A stretch of 6,771 nt of DNA, from assembly GCA_029777215.1 (NCBI GenBank), contig JAKOSQ010000216.1, forward strand, positions 1 to 6,771, read 5' to 3'. Source of the DNA: Bacillota bacterium. GTDB lineage: Bacteria; Bacillota; Clostridia; Oscillospirales; Oscillospiraceae. How positions within the stretch are numbered: position 1 is the first letter of the stretch; every line of letters begins with the position of its first letter. The translations under genes were made by a program, and so were the position numbers. Below, one piece after another: positions 1 through 6,608 of this stretch. Under the pieces are notes generated by a model, which did no database searches, was not told the DNA's origin, and saw only the letters and a program-made list of their open reading frames with translations.

Positions 1-1397
1 AGGTCGAGATATTGCTTTGCCGAGCCTGCCCACGAGAGGTCCTGCGTCATCGCGCGGATCTGGAGGGCGGTCCATTCGTCCGCATTGTGGCGGATGGACA
101 TGGCGTAGTCCACGGTGCCGAGCAGGTCGCAGGCGGCATAGTTTGAGAAGGTGAAGCCGTTCGAGCCGTCGTAGGGGTGGGGCACGACGCTGTCCCGGAG
201 TCCGCCGACGGCGTGGACGACGGGCGGGGTACCGTAGCGCATGGCGATCATCTGCGTGAGTCCGCAGGGCTCGCTGCGCGAGGGCATAAGCATGAGGTCC
301 GCGCCCGCGTAGATCATCGAGGAGCGTTCGTCTGAATACATGATATTCGCGGAGACGCGGCCCCGGTGACGGTTCTCCGCCTCGCGGAAGAAGTCCTCGT
401 AGTAGCTCTCGCCGGTGCCGAGGATGACGACACGCGCGCCGTGGGCGACCATGTCCTCAAGCGTCGCGACGACGAGATCGAAGCCCTTGTGCGGCACGAG
501 CCGCGAGATTGAGGCGACGATCGGACCGTCGTCGTTCTCGTCAAAGCCGAGAAGACGGCAGAGCGAGCGCTTGCACTCGCGCTTGCCGGAGAGCTGCTTC
601 GGGCCGTAGTGCACCGCGAGATTGGGGTCCGTCAGCGGGTCGTAGCGCTTCATGTCGATGCCGTTGAGGATGCCCGTGAGCTTGTAGTTGTTGTCGCGGA
701 TAACCTGGTGCAGGCCGCAGGCGGTCCACGGGCTGCAGAGCTCCTGCGCATAGCTCGGACTGACGGTCGTGACGCGGTCGGATTCGTAGATCGCGCCCTT
801 CATGAGGTTGACGTCACCATCGTAGCGGAGGATGCCTTTGTCGTAGAGCTCGCTGGAAAGTCCGAAGACGTCCCCAAGGATATCGCTCCCGAAGCGGCCC
901 TGATACTCGATGTTGTGGATGGTGTAGACGGTTTTGATGTTCTCGTAGGGCGCGCCTGCCTCCCGCCGGAGGTAGAGCGGGATGAGCGCCGTCTGCCAGT
1001 CGTTGCAGTGGATGACGTCCGGCGTCCAGCCGAGACGGGGGATGAGGTCAACCACTGCTCGGCAGAAGAAGGCAAAACGCTCGCCGTCGTCATATTCGCC
1101 GTAGAGCTGATCGCGTTTGAAGTAATACTCGTTGTCGACGAAATACCAGGTGACGCCGTCCCGCTTGAGCGAAAAGAGGCCGCAATACTGGCGACGCCAC
1201 GCGAGGCTCACATAATCGAAGAACTCAAAGTTCATTTTGAGGCGGAATTTTTCCGCAATGCGCCCATAGAGCGGGAGAATGACGCGGACGTCCGCCCCCT
1301 CGGCCGCAAGCGCGGCGGGAAGAGAACCGGCGACATCGCCGAGTCCGCCGGTTTTTACAAAGGGCGCCGCTTCGCTGACTGCAAATAAGATGTTCAA
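1..1397 (-). CDS. glgA: Glycogen synthase GlgA (ADP-glucose type, GT5), 3' end cut by window edge
   Basis: Transfers glucose from ADP-glucose to the non-reducing end of an alpha-1,4-glucan in the cytoplasm. Translation from TTG at 1397 gives 465 residues beginning MNILFAVSEAAPFVKTGGLG with no stop before the edge. Visible motifs are KTGGLGDV at 15-22 (ADP-glucose-binding Lys15), HNIEYQG at 161-167 (His161), NGID at 245-248, SRLVPHKG around Arg299 and Lys304, and SEPCGL with Glu376. These sit at the same or one-off numbers as E. coli GlgA K15, H161, R300, K305 and E377, so the frame is intact. E. coli GlgA has 477 residues; only about a dozen C-terminal residues should be missing. TTG is chosen because the family N-terminus begins exactly there, AAAGGAGA lies 5 nt upstream, and no in-frame ATG is nearby. 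It is last of the visible glgBCDA genes and has its own predicted promoter. Confidence 0.96.
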   Translation of the reverse strand, partial: MNILFAVSEAAPFVKTGGLGDVAGSLPAALAAEGADVRVILPLYGRIAEKFRLKMNFEFFDYVSLAWRRQYCGLFSLKRDGVTWYFVDNEYYFKRDQLYGEYDDGERFAFFCRAVVDLIPRLGWTPDVIHCNDWQTALIPLYLRREAGAPYENIKTVYTIHNIEYQGRFGSDILGDVFGLSSELYDKGILRYDGDVNLMKGAIYESDRVTTVSPSYAQELCSPWTACGLHQVIRDNNYKLTGILNGIDMKRYDPLTDPNLAVHYGPKQLSGKRECKRSLCRLLGFDENDDGPIVASISRLVPHKGFDLVVATLEDMVAHGARVVILGTGESYYEDFFREAENRHRGRVSANIMYSDERSSMIYAGADLMLMPSRSEPCGLTQMIAMRYGTPPVVHAVGGLRDSVVPHPYDGSNGFTFSNYAACDLLGTVDYAMSIRHNADEWTALQIRAMTQDLSWAGSAKQYLD

Positions 1398-1417
1398 GGC
1401 TGTCTCCTTTCGGTCAT
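1394..1417 (-). other. Possible 7-codon upstream reading frame overlapping the glgA start
   Basis: On the minus strand an ATG at 1417 opens a frame encoding MTERRQP. Its TGA stop (1396-1394) shares two bases with the glgA TTG start (1397-1395). The layout would allow termination-reinitiation coupling to glgA. Against this, no Shine-Dalgarno precedes the ATG (the upstream bases are GCCGGCCCTCC), the frame contains the glgA ribosome binding site, and so short a frame can occur by chance. It is recorded as a possible leader element, not as a supported gene. Confidence 0.2.
1403..1410 (-). promoter_or_regulatory. Ribosome binding site that fixes the TTG start of glgA
   Basis: The minus strand reads AAAGGAGA here, 5 nt before the TTG at 1397. 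This strong Shine-Dalgarno match and the conserved GlgA N-terminus directly after it decide the non-ATG start. It lies inside a 7-codon frame (1394-1417) that ends over the TTG. Confidence 0.85.
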
Positions 1418-1428
1418 GGAGGGCCGGC

Positions 1429-1442
1429 GACGACCGGTCGTC
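1429..1442. promoter_or_regulatory. 14-bp perfect palindrome in the glgA leader (candidate operator)
   Basis: GACGACCGGTCGTC is its own reverse complement. It lies about +17 to +30 from the predicted glgA transcription start (near 1458) and about 30 bp before the glgA start codon. Perfect dyads at this distance from a promoter are common repressor sites. Alternatively the RNA could fold as a 5-bp stem with a CCGG loop. No regulator gene is in the window and I do not recognise the site as a known operator. Confidence 0.45.
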
Positions 1443-1463
1443 CGTACAACTGAACGATGTGAC

Positions 1464-1492
1464 ATTCTACGCGCAGACGCGCAATTTGTCAA
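1464..1492 (-). promoter_or_regulatory. Predicted sigma-70/sigma-A promoter for glgA
   Basis: On the minus strand a perfect -35 box TTGACA (1492-1487) is followed by exactly 17 nt and then a -10 box TAGAAT (1469-1464, five of six consensus positions). The predicted start is near 1458, giving a leader of about 60 nt before the glgA TTG. It lies entirely in the glgD-glgA gap, downstream of the glgD stop. This is the best promoter match I found in any intergenic region of the window. It suggests that glgA can be transcribed independently of glgBCD, as well as by read-through, since I see no terminator between glgD and glgA. Confidence 0.75.
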
Positions 1493-1505
1493 GTGCGGGG
1501 GACGC

Positions 1506-2624
1506 TCAGACGGACTTGCCCTTCGGAACGATGAGGGGCAGGCCGCTGCTGCCGGAGAGGACGACGCCGTCCGAAAAGACGGTGTATTTGTCCGCCACGA
1601 CATACTGCAGCCGCGCGCCTTCGCCGATGACCGTGTCCTGCATGAGCACGCAGTTTTTGAGCACGGCGTCCTTTTTGACGCGGACGCCGCGGCAGAGCAC
1701 ACAGTTTTCAACGCTGCCCTCAATGAAGCAGCCGTCTGCCACGAGACTGTTTTCCGCGGACGACTCCTCGCCGTAGTAGGTGGAGACGGAGCTGCGCACG
1801 CGGGTGTAGACGGGGCGCTCCGTCGGGAAGAGGTCCGCGCGGTTTTTGTAGTCGAGCATGTCCATGTTGGCGCGGTAGTAGTCCTCCGCCGAGCAGATGC
1901 GGGAGATGTAGCCGCGGTGGATATAGTAGCCGAGCTTCGCGCCGCTCTCGAGATAGTGGGCGAGCGCGTCGCGGTGGAAGTGGAGCCTGGCGTTCGAGCG
2001 GCACCAGTCGATGAGCTCGAGCAGAAGCGATTTCCGAATAATGTAGATTTCCGAAGAGCAGAGGGCGCGGCCGTTTTCCGCGCCGGGGAAGAGCATGCGG
2101 TTGGCGGTCTTGTCCGAGTCCGGGACGAAGCGGATGCGCTCACCGCCGCCGTTGAAGGGGTGGTCGGTACAGATGGCGGTCACCTCGCAGCCGGAGGCGA
2201 GGTGTGCCTCGTAGGCGGCGCGCAGGTCAAGATTGAGCGCGACGTCGCCGCGGTAGAGGATGAGCGAGCTTTGCTTGATGTCCGCGATATAGGAGCGCTC
2301 CGCCGCGAGAGCCTCCATGCAGCCGCGGTATTCGCCGATGCGGCTGTCGTGCTGACCGAAGGGCGGCAGCAGAGTCAGTCCGCCCGTGAGACGGGACATG
2401 TCCCAGTCCTTGCCGCTGCCGAGGTGATCCAAAAGCGACTGATAGTCGCGCTGCATGATGACGCCGACGTCGTGGACGCCCGCGTTCGCCATGGAAGAGA
2501 GCGCGAAGTCGATCAGGCGGTAGCGCGAGCAGAAGGGAAGCGAGGCGCTTGTGCGATGGAAGACGAGCTCGCCGAGCGCGGAACTTGAGTGGTAGGCATA
2601 GATGATTCCGTGCAGATCGGGCAT
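1506..2624 (-). CDS. glgD: GlgD, non-catalytic ADP-glucose pyrophosphorylase-like subunit
   Basis: A 372-residue homologue of GlgC, normal length for GlgD. It has an N-terminal nucleotidyltransferase-like domain (about 1-250) and a C-terminal left-handed beta-helix of hexapeptide repeats (about 285-358, e.g. IEGSVENCVL and VIGEGARLQYV). Fold landmarks remain, such as SRYRLIDFALSS at 33-44 and RANMDML at 251-257. Catalytic signatures are lost: the GGxGxRL loop is replaced by YHSSSALGEL, the FVEKP lysine is absent, and RDVG is replaced by RICS. One Asp (Asp127, in RGD) remains at the GDHIY position. In Bacillus-type systems GlgD assembles with GlgC and raises its activity; that role is inferred here. 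The start overlaps the glgC stop by one base (TGATG), and AAAGGAGGGA inside glgC supports it. Confidence 0.95.
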   Translation of the reverse strand: MPDLHGIIYAYHSSSALGELVFHRTSASLPFCSRYRLIDFALSSMANAGVHDVGVIMQRDYQSLLDHLGSGKDWDMSRLTGGLTLLPPFGQHDSRIGEYRGCMEALAAERSYIADIKQSSLILYRGDVALNLDLRAAYEAHLASGCEVTAICTDHPFNGGGERIRFVPDSDKTANRMLFPGAENGRALCSSEIYIIRKSLLLELIDWCRSNARLHFHRDALAHYLESGAKLGYYIHRGYISRICSAEDYYRANMDMLDYKNRADLFPTERPVYTRVRSSVSTYYGEESSAENSLVADGCFIEGSVENCVLCRGVRVKKDAVLKNCVLMQDTVIGEGARLQYVVADKYTVFSDGVVLSGSSGLPLIVPKGKSV

Positions 2625-3820
2625 CAGCCATCCCTCCTTTCAGCGTAGAGCATGGTGCCGGCGGGGATCACGCCGCCGTTGGCGACGGCGCTGCCGGGAC
2701 CGCAGGTCGTGATGAGGATGTTCGTCTTGCCGTTGGGCGGCGCGCCGACGGCGGCGTTCGCGCCGATCGTCGCGCCCTCGCCGATGATGGCGTATTGGAC
2801 GACCGCGCCCGGGCCGACGGTGCAGCCCGGCATGAGGATCGAGTAGTCGATCCGCGCGCCCTCACCGACCGTCACGCTGCTCGAGAGGACGGAGTTCGAG
2901 ACGCTGCCGCGGATGTCGCAGCCCTCGGTGATGATGCTGTGGGTGATCTCGGCGTCCCTGCCGATATAGTGCGGCGGACGGACCGGACTGCGGCTGCGGA
3001 TGGGCCATGTGCGGTCATAGAGATCGATGACGTCCGGGGAGAGCATGTCCATGTTCGCCTCCCAGAGCGAGTCGATCGTGCCGACGTCGCGCCAGTAGCC
3101 GGAGAAAGGATAGGCCCAGAGACGTTCGCGGTTGGCGAGCATCTTCGGGATAATGTTTTTGCCGAAGTCTTTTTCGGAGTTCGGGTCCGCCTCGTCCGCG
3201 ACGAGGTACTGGCGAAGTTTTTCCCATGTAAATATATAGATGCCCATTGAGGCGAGATCACTCTTCGGCTCCTGCGGCTTTTCAACGAATTTGTGGACGT
3301 AGCCGTCGCCGTCCGTCTCCATGATGCCGAAGCGGGAGGCGTCCTCGAGCGGGACGCGCAGAACGGCAATCGTGCAGTCCGCCGCGTGGGCCTTGTGCTG
3401 CGCGAGCATGTCCGCATAGTCCATTTTGTAGATGTGGTCGCCGGAGAGGATGACGACGTACTCGGGGTCCCACATTTCAATGAAGGGAATGTTCTGGTAG
3501 ATGGCGTTGGCCGTGCCGGAGAACCACTTGCCGTTTTCCCCCGCGATCTGGTAGGGCGGGAGGATGTAGGCCCCGCCGTTCTGAACGTCGAGGTCCCATG
3601 GCAGACCGCTGCCGATGTAGCTGTTGAGACGCAGCGGCTGATACTGCGTGAGGACGCCGACGACGTCGATGCCCGAATTCGCGCAGTTCGAAAGGGGAAA
3701 ATCGATGATGCGGTATTTGCCGCCAAAGGGGATGATGGGCTTTGCCGCCCTGTCTGTCAGCGCATGGAGCCGCGAGCCCTGACCGCCCGCGAGCAGCATT
3801 GCGATGCATTCTTTTTTCAT
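2624..3820 (-). CDS. glgC: Glucose-1-phosphate adenylyltransferase GlgC (ADP-glucose pyrophosphorylase, catalytic subunit)
   Basis: Makes ADP-glucose and pyrophosphate from ATP and glucose-1-phosphate, the committed step of bacterial glycogen synthesis. The 398-residue protein has the nucleotide loop LAGGQGSRL at 10-18, [15 protein letters not shown] at 27-41, [12 protein letters not shown] at 99-110, the metal-binding GDHIYKMDY with Asp128 (E. coli Asp142), FVEKP with Lys181 (E. coli Lys195, glucose-1-phosphate contact) and WRDVG at 243-247. A left-handed beta-helix of hexapeptide repeats fills about 285-390. By eye, E. coli Lys39 (the fructose-1,6-bisphosphate activator site) aligns with Arg24, in line with the activator-insensitive Bacillus-type enzymes. 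The ATG at 3820 has GGAGG 6 nt upstream. It follows glgB after 22 bp and overlaps glgD by one base. Confidence 0.98.
   Translation of the reverse strand: MKKECIAMLLAGGQGSRLHALTDRAAKPIIPFGGKYRIIDFPLSNCANSGIDVVGVLTQYQPLRLNSYIGSGLPWDLDVQNGGAYILPPYQIAGENGKWFSGTANAIYQNIPFIEMWDPEYVVILSGDHIYKMDYADMLAQHKAHAADCTIAVLRVPLEDASRFGIMETDGDGYVHKFVEKPQEPKSDLASMGIYIFTWEKLRQYLVADEADPNSEKDFGKNIIPKMLANRERLWAYPFSGYWRDVGTIDSLWEANMDMLSPDVIDLYDRTWPIRSRSPVRPPHYIGRDAEITHSIITEGCDIRGSVSNSVLSSSVTVGEGARIDYSILMPGCTVGPGAVVQYAIIGEGATIGANAAVGAPPNGKTNILITTCGPGSAVANGGVIPAGTMLYAERRDG
2631..2640 (-). promoter_or_regulatory. glgD ribosome binding site inside the glgC 3' end
   Basis: The minus strand reads AAAGGAGGGA, with GGAGG ending 8 nt before the glgD ATG at 2624. 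It is within the last codons of glgC. Together with the one-base TGATG stop-start overlap it indicates translational coupling, a simple way to keep two subunits of one complex in step. Confidence 0.85.
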
Positions 3821-3826
3821 TGCCTG

Positions 3827-3831
3827 CCTCC
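3827..3831 (-). promoter_or_regulatory. glgC ribosome binding site
   Basis: GGAGG on the minus strand lies 6 nt before the glgC ATG, inside the 22-bp glgB-glgC spacer. The spacer is too short for a separate promoter, so glgC is expected to be cotranscribed with glgB. Confidence 0.8.
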
Positions 3832-3842
3832 GTTCGTGACCG

Positions 3843-5744
3843 TCAGTCGGTCAGCTTTTCGCGCTGTGGGGTGGGAGAAACGATAAACTTGAAAAATACG
3901 CCGCTGAGTGGGGGAATATCAACAACAATGGACTGATCTCTGCCATGCTGTGGAATATTTTCGGTTTTGAAGACGGCGCCGACACACAGCGCGCCGCTGC
4001 CGCCGAAGCGTGTTTCGTCGCTCGAAAAAACGGTCTCGCAGCGGCCCGCGCCGGGCAGACCGAGACGGAAGCCCTCCGTCGTAATGCCGGAAAAGCTGCA
4101 GAGGAAGATGAGGGCATTGCCCCGTTTGTCCCGCCGGACAAAGCCAAGGACGTTGCGCTCGTTTTCGTCCGCACACAGCCATTCGAAGCCGCTGCCGTCA
4201 AAATCAAGCTCCCAGAGGGGTGCGGCGCTGTTGTAAAAGGCGTTTGCCTCGCGGAAATAGCTGTTGAGCGCGGCGTTTTCCGGCTGTTCGAGCAGGTCCC
4301 ACGGGAGTTCGGCCTCATAGTTCCACTCGCTCGGCTGGCCGAGCTCCGCGCCCATGAACAAAAGCTTTTTGCCCGGGTGCGCGAGCATATAGGCCCAGAA
4401 AGCGCGGACAGTGGCGAATTTCTGCTCCCGCGTGCCGGGGGCCTTGTTGAAGAGAGAGCCCTTCATGTGGACGACCTCGTCGTGTGACAGCGGGAGGACG
4501 AAGTTTTCCGAGAAGGCGTACATCAGCGAGAAGGTGAGGTCGTTGTGGCAGCCCGCGCGGAAGTAGGGGTCGGTCTTGAGGTAGCGCAGGGTGTCGTTCA
4601 TCCAGCCCATGTTCCACTTGAGGTTGAAGCCGAGCCCGCCGATGTCCGTCGGACGGGTGACGAGGGGCCAGGCCGTGCTCTCCTCGGCGATCATGAGGAT
4701 GCTGTCGTCATAGCTGAAGCAGGCGGCGTTGAGCTGCTGCAGAAATTCGACCGCCTCGAGGTTTTCGCGGCCGCCGAATCTGTTCGACTTCCAGTGGCCG
4801 GGTTTGCGGTCGTAGTCGAGGTAGAGCATCGAGGCCACCGCGTCCACGCGCAGGCCGTCGATGTGGAAGCGTTCGAGCCAGAAGCGGGCCGAGGAGATGA
4901 GAAAGCTTCGCACCTCGCCCCGGCTGTAGTCGAAAATGCGCGTGCCCCAGCTCGGGTGCTCCGCCATTTCGGGGTCCTGATACTCATAGAGCCGGCCGCC
5001 GTCGAATTCGACAAGGCCATGCGGGTCCTTCGGGAAGTGGGCGGGGACCCAGTCCATGATGACGCCGAGGTCCGCGCGGTGGCAGGCTTCAACGAGGGCC
5101 ATGAGCTCCTCCGGCGTTCCGAAGCGCGAGGTCGCGGAGAAGTAGCCGGTGCACTGGTAGCCCCAGGAGCCGTCATAGGGGAACTCGGTGAGCGGCATGA
5201 GCTCTACGTGGGTAAAGCCCATTTCTTTCACATAGGGGAGCAGCAGCTCCTGCGCCTCGCGATAGCTCATCGGGCCATCCCGGCCGTTTTTGAAGGAGCC
5301 GAAGTGCAGCTCATAGATGTTGAGCGGACTGTCGTAGACCTTGTGGCGGCGGCGATGGGCGAGCCATTCGCCGTCCGACCAGACGAAGTCCGTCAGCTCC
5401 CGGACGATCGAGGCGCTCGCGGGGCGAAGCTCGGTGAAGACGGCATAGGGGTCCGCCTTCCAGAGCGTCTGGCCGTCCTGCGCGGCGATCGCGTATTTAT
5501 AGGCGCTGCCCGCCGGCAGTCCCGGCAGGAAGAGCTCCCAGACGCCGCCGTCGCGCGGCGTCATGAGATCGGCGTCCGGGTTCCAGCCGTTGAAGTCGCC
5601 CGCGAGGCCGACGCGCACGGCGTTCGGCGCCCAAACGCGGAAGACCACGCCGCCGCACGCACAGTGCGCGCCGAGAAAGTCCTCCACGCGGACGCAGCGG
5701 CCGGAGCTGAACTCAGGTAGAAAGCGCTCAAGTGTCATGTTCAT
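3843..5744 (-). CDS. glgB: 1,4-alpha-glucan branching enzyme GlgB (GH13)
   Basis: Cuts alpha-1,4-glucan chains and rejoins them through alpha-1,6 links to create glycogen branches. The 633-residue protein has a CBM48-type beta-sandwich at about 30-110 ([20 protein letters not shown]), a GH13 barrel at about 140-500 and a C-terminal beta domain after about 520. Catalytic regions are complete: DWVPAHF at 231-237, [12 protein letters not shown] with nucleophile Asp301, MIAEEST with acid/base Glu354, and LSHDEV with Asp422. It is about 100 residues shorter than E. coli GlgB (728) because the extra N-terminal module is absent, as in many Firmicutes. The first ATG (5744) is preferred over the ATG two codons later because AAAGGG lies 10 nt before it. 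It leads the glgBCDA block and starts about 40 bp after the pth terminator. Confidence 0.97.
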   Translation of the reverse strand: MNMTLERFLPEFSSGRCVRVEDFLGAHCACGGVVFRVWAPNAVRVGLAGDFNGWNPDADLMTPRDGGVWELFLPGLPAGSAYKYAIAAQDGQTLWKADPYAVFTELRPASASIVRELTDFVWSDGEWLAHRRRHKVYDSPLNIYELHFGSFKNGRDGPMSYREAQELLLPYVKEMGFTHVELMPLTEFPYDGSWGYQCTGYFSATSRFGTPEELMALVEACHRADLGVIMDWVPAHFPKDPHGLVEFDGGRLYEYQDPEMAEHPSWGTRIFDYSRGEVRSFLISSARFWLERFHIDGLRVDAVASMLYLDYDRKPGHWKSNRFGGRENLEAVEFLQQLNAACFSYDDSILMIAEESTAWPLVTRPTDIGGLGFNLKWNMGWMNDTLRYLKTDPYFRAGCHNDLTFSLMYAFSENFVLPLSHDEVVHMKGSLFNKAPGTREQKFATVRAFWAYMLAHPGKKLLFMGAELGQPSEWNYEAELPWDLLEQPENAALNSYFREANAFYNSAAPLWELDFDGSGFEWLCADENERNVLGFVRRDKRGNALIFLCSFSGITTEGFRLGLPGAGRCETVFSSDETRFGGSGALCVGAVFKTENIPQHGRDQSIVVDIPPLSGVFFKFIVSPTPQREKLTD

Positions 5745-5784
5745 AGAAGTCTGACCCTTTCCGGCGAATTCGAGTTTTCGGAGA
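5745..5784 (-). promoter_or_regulatory. Short glgB leader, no clear promoter
   Basis: About 40 bp lie between the terminator T-run and the glgB ATG. They hold a moderate ribosome binding site (AAAGGG at 5760-5755, 10 nt spacing). The best -10 resemblance, TCGAAT (5773-5768), lacks the key second-position A, and the bases 17 nt upstream (GCTGTC, inside the terminator stem) are not a -35 box. I therefore cannot place a standard promoter for glgB here. Confidence 0.4.
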
Positions 5785-5822
5785 AAAACAGACAGCGGAA
5801 AAAGACTCCCGCTGTCTGTTTT
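5785..5822 (-). terminator. Intrinsic terminator after pth (symmetric, possibly bidirectional)
   Basis: Perfect 14-bp inverted repeat: arms 5785-5798 (AAAACAGACAGCGG on the plus strand) and 5809-5822, with a 10-nt loop. Read on the minus strand, the GC-rich stem is followed by five T residues (5788-5784). It begins within the pth TAA stop (5823-5821). The flanking A and T runs are symmetric, so it could also stop plus-strand transcription. It separates pth from glgB. Confidence 0.88.
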
Positions 5823-6417
5823 AATTGAATTTATTCATGGCTTTTTCCGCACCCTCGCCGATGAGCACAGGGAGCGCGTCGCAGGCTTTTTCACAGGTCT
5901 CCGCGATGATGTCCGCGTCCTTGCCGGCAAAGCCGCCGAGGACCCAGTTGATGATTTCCTGCTCGCCGGCCTCCGGGGGCGGTACACCGACGCCGATCTT
6001 GATGCGGGGAATTTCGTCCGTACCGAGCGCGGCGATGATGCTCTTGAGGCCGTTGTGCCCCCCGGCGGAGCCCTTTGCGCGGATGCGCAGCTTGCCGACC
6101 GGGAGAGACATGTCGTCCGAAACAACGATGACATGGTCCGCGGGGATTCTGTAATACGCCGCGGCGGGAGCAACGGCGTTGCCCGAGAGGTTCATGAAGG
6201 TTTGCGGTTTCATGAAGAGGACCTTTTCGCCGCCGAGCTCGCCCGTCGCGGTCAGCGCGTTGAAGCGGAGCTTGGCGATTTTGATGTGTTCGCGCTTCTC
6301 GAGTGCGTCCGCCGTCCGGAAACCAATGTTGTGGCGGGAGCCGTCGTATTTTTTGCCGGGGTTGCCGAGAAAAACGACGAGCCAGGAAACGCCGCCGCTT
6401 GGCTTTTTGAAGATCAT
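5821..6417 (-). CDS. pth: Peptidyl-tRNA hydrolase Pth
   Basis: Releases tRNA from peptidyl-tRNAs that drop off the ribosome, recycling tRNA in the cytoplasm. The 198-residue protein shows the bacterial Pth signatures: FLGNPGKKYDGSRHN at 16-30 with Asn19 and catalytic His29 (E. coli Asn10, His20), KPQTFMNLSG at 70-79, SDDMSLPVGKLR around Asp101 (E. coli Asp93) and GSAGGHNGLKSI with Asn122 (E. coli Asn114). About nine residues (MIFKKPSGG) precede the usual family start. No alternative start codon lies between them and the conserved core, and AAAGGA lies 11 nt upstream, so the ATG at 6417 is kept. It follows prs after 191 bp, a common Firmicute adjacency, and a terminator begins in its stop codon. 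Confidence 0.97.
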   Translation of the reverse strand: MIFKKPSGGVSWLVVFLGNPGKKYDGSRHNIGFRTADALEKREHIKIAKLRFNALTATGELGGEKVLFMKPQTFMNLSGNAVAPAAAYYRIPADHVIVVSDDMSLPVGKLRIRAKGSAGGHNGLKSIIAALGTDEIPRIKIGVGVPPPEAGEQEIINWVLGGFAGKDADIIAETCEKACDALPVLIGEGAEKAMNKFN

Positions 6418-6608
6418 AACGGAAAAAGTCCTTTCACTTCGCTGTCAGCGCAGTCCGTCGGACCGTGCTGACAGCGGGGACGCTTTGTCCCGTGCCGCGG
6501 TGTGCGCGCCGCAGAGGGCGCGCTGTTCTGCCGCGCGGGAGGTGTTTTCTGCGGCATACGGGCCGCGAAAGACGGTCTGGTCTGTTCGCGCCTGCGTGGC
6601 GCGGGGGT
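6418..6608 (-). other. GC-rich prs-pth gap holding a series of hairpins, no gene seen
   Basis: No family-like open frame, RNA gene or -35/-10 pair is evident in these 191 bp. Perfect inverted repeats follow one another: 6587-6592/6598-6603, 6529-6534/6551-6556, 6504-6510/6517-6523, 6477-6481/6487-6491, and the strongest at 6440-6449/6467-6476. None is followed by a T-run on the minus strand, so none looks like an intrinsic terminator, and read-through from prs into pth is plausible. In DNA this GC-rich, short inverted repeats also arise by chance. Confidence 0.5.
6440..6476. repeat. Strong inverted repeat just upstream of the pth ribosome binding site
   Basis: CGCTGTCAGC (6440-6449) pairs perfectly with GCTGACAGCG (6467-6476). 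After a G-U pair, a C-G pair and one mismatch, a further four base pairs (6453-6456 with 6460-6463) close a 3-nt loop. On the minus strand it ends five bases before AAAGGA of pth and has no trailing T-run. It could modulate pth translation or protect an RNA end after processing; neither is shown. Confidence 0.55.

Noticed and set aside
609..1388. 259-codon plus-strand open frame opposite glgA
   Set aside because: The minus-strand frame encodes an intact GlgA with its catalytic motifs in place. The plus-strand frame is a composition shadow.
1398..1505. Terminator or riboswitch in the glgD-glgA gap
   Set aside because: No hairpin followed by a T-run is present, and the roughly 60-nt leader after the promoter is too short for the known large riboswitch classes.
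1416..2588. 390-codon plus-strand open frame opposite glgD and part of glgC
   Set aside because: It is antisense to a clearly conserved gene, its product is low-complexity and rich in Ala, Val, Glu and Arg, and no family pattern is visible. GC-rich codon bias produces such long antisense frames.
4545..5720. 391-codon plus-strand open frame opposite glgB
   Set aside because: It mirrors the glgB reading frame and has the same Val/Ala/Glu/Arg-rich composition as the other shadows, with no recognisable domain.
6440..6476. Intrinsic terminator between prs and pth
   Set aside because: The stem is strong, but the minus strand after it reads AAGTGAAAGGAC, with no T-run, and it abuts the pth ribosome binding site.
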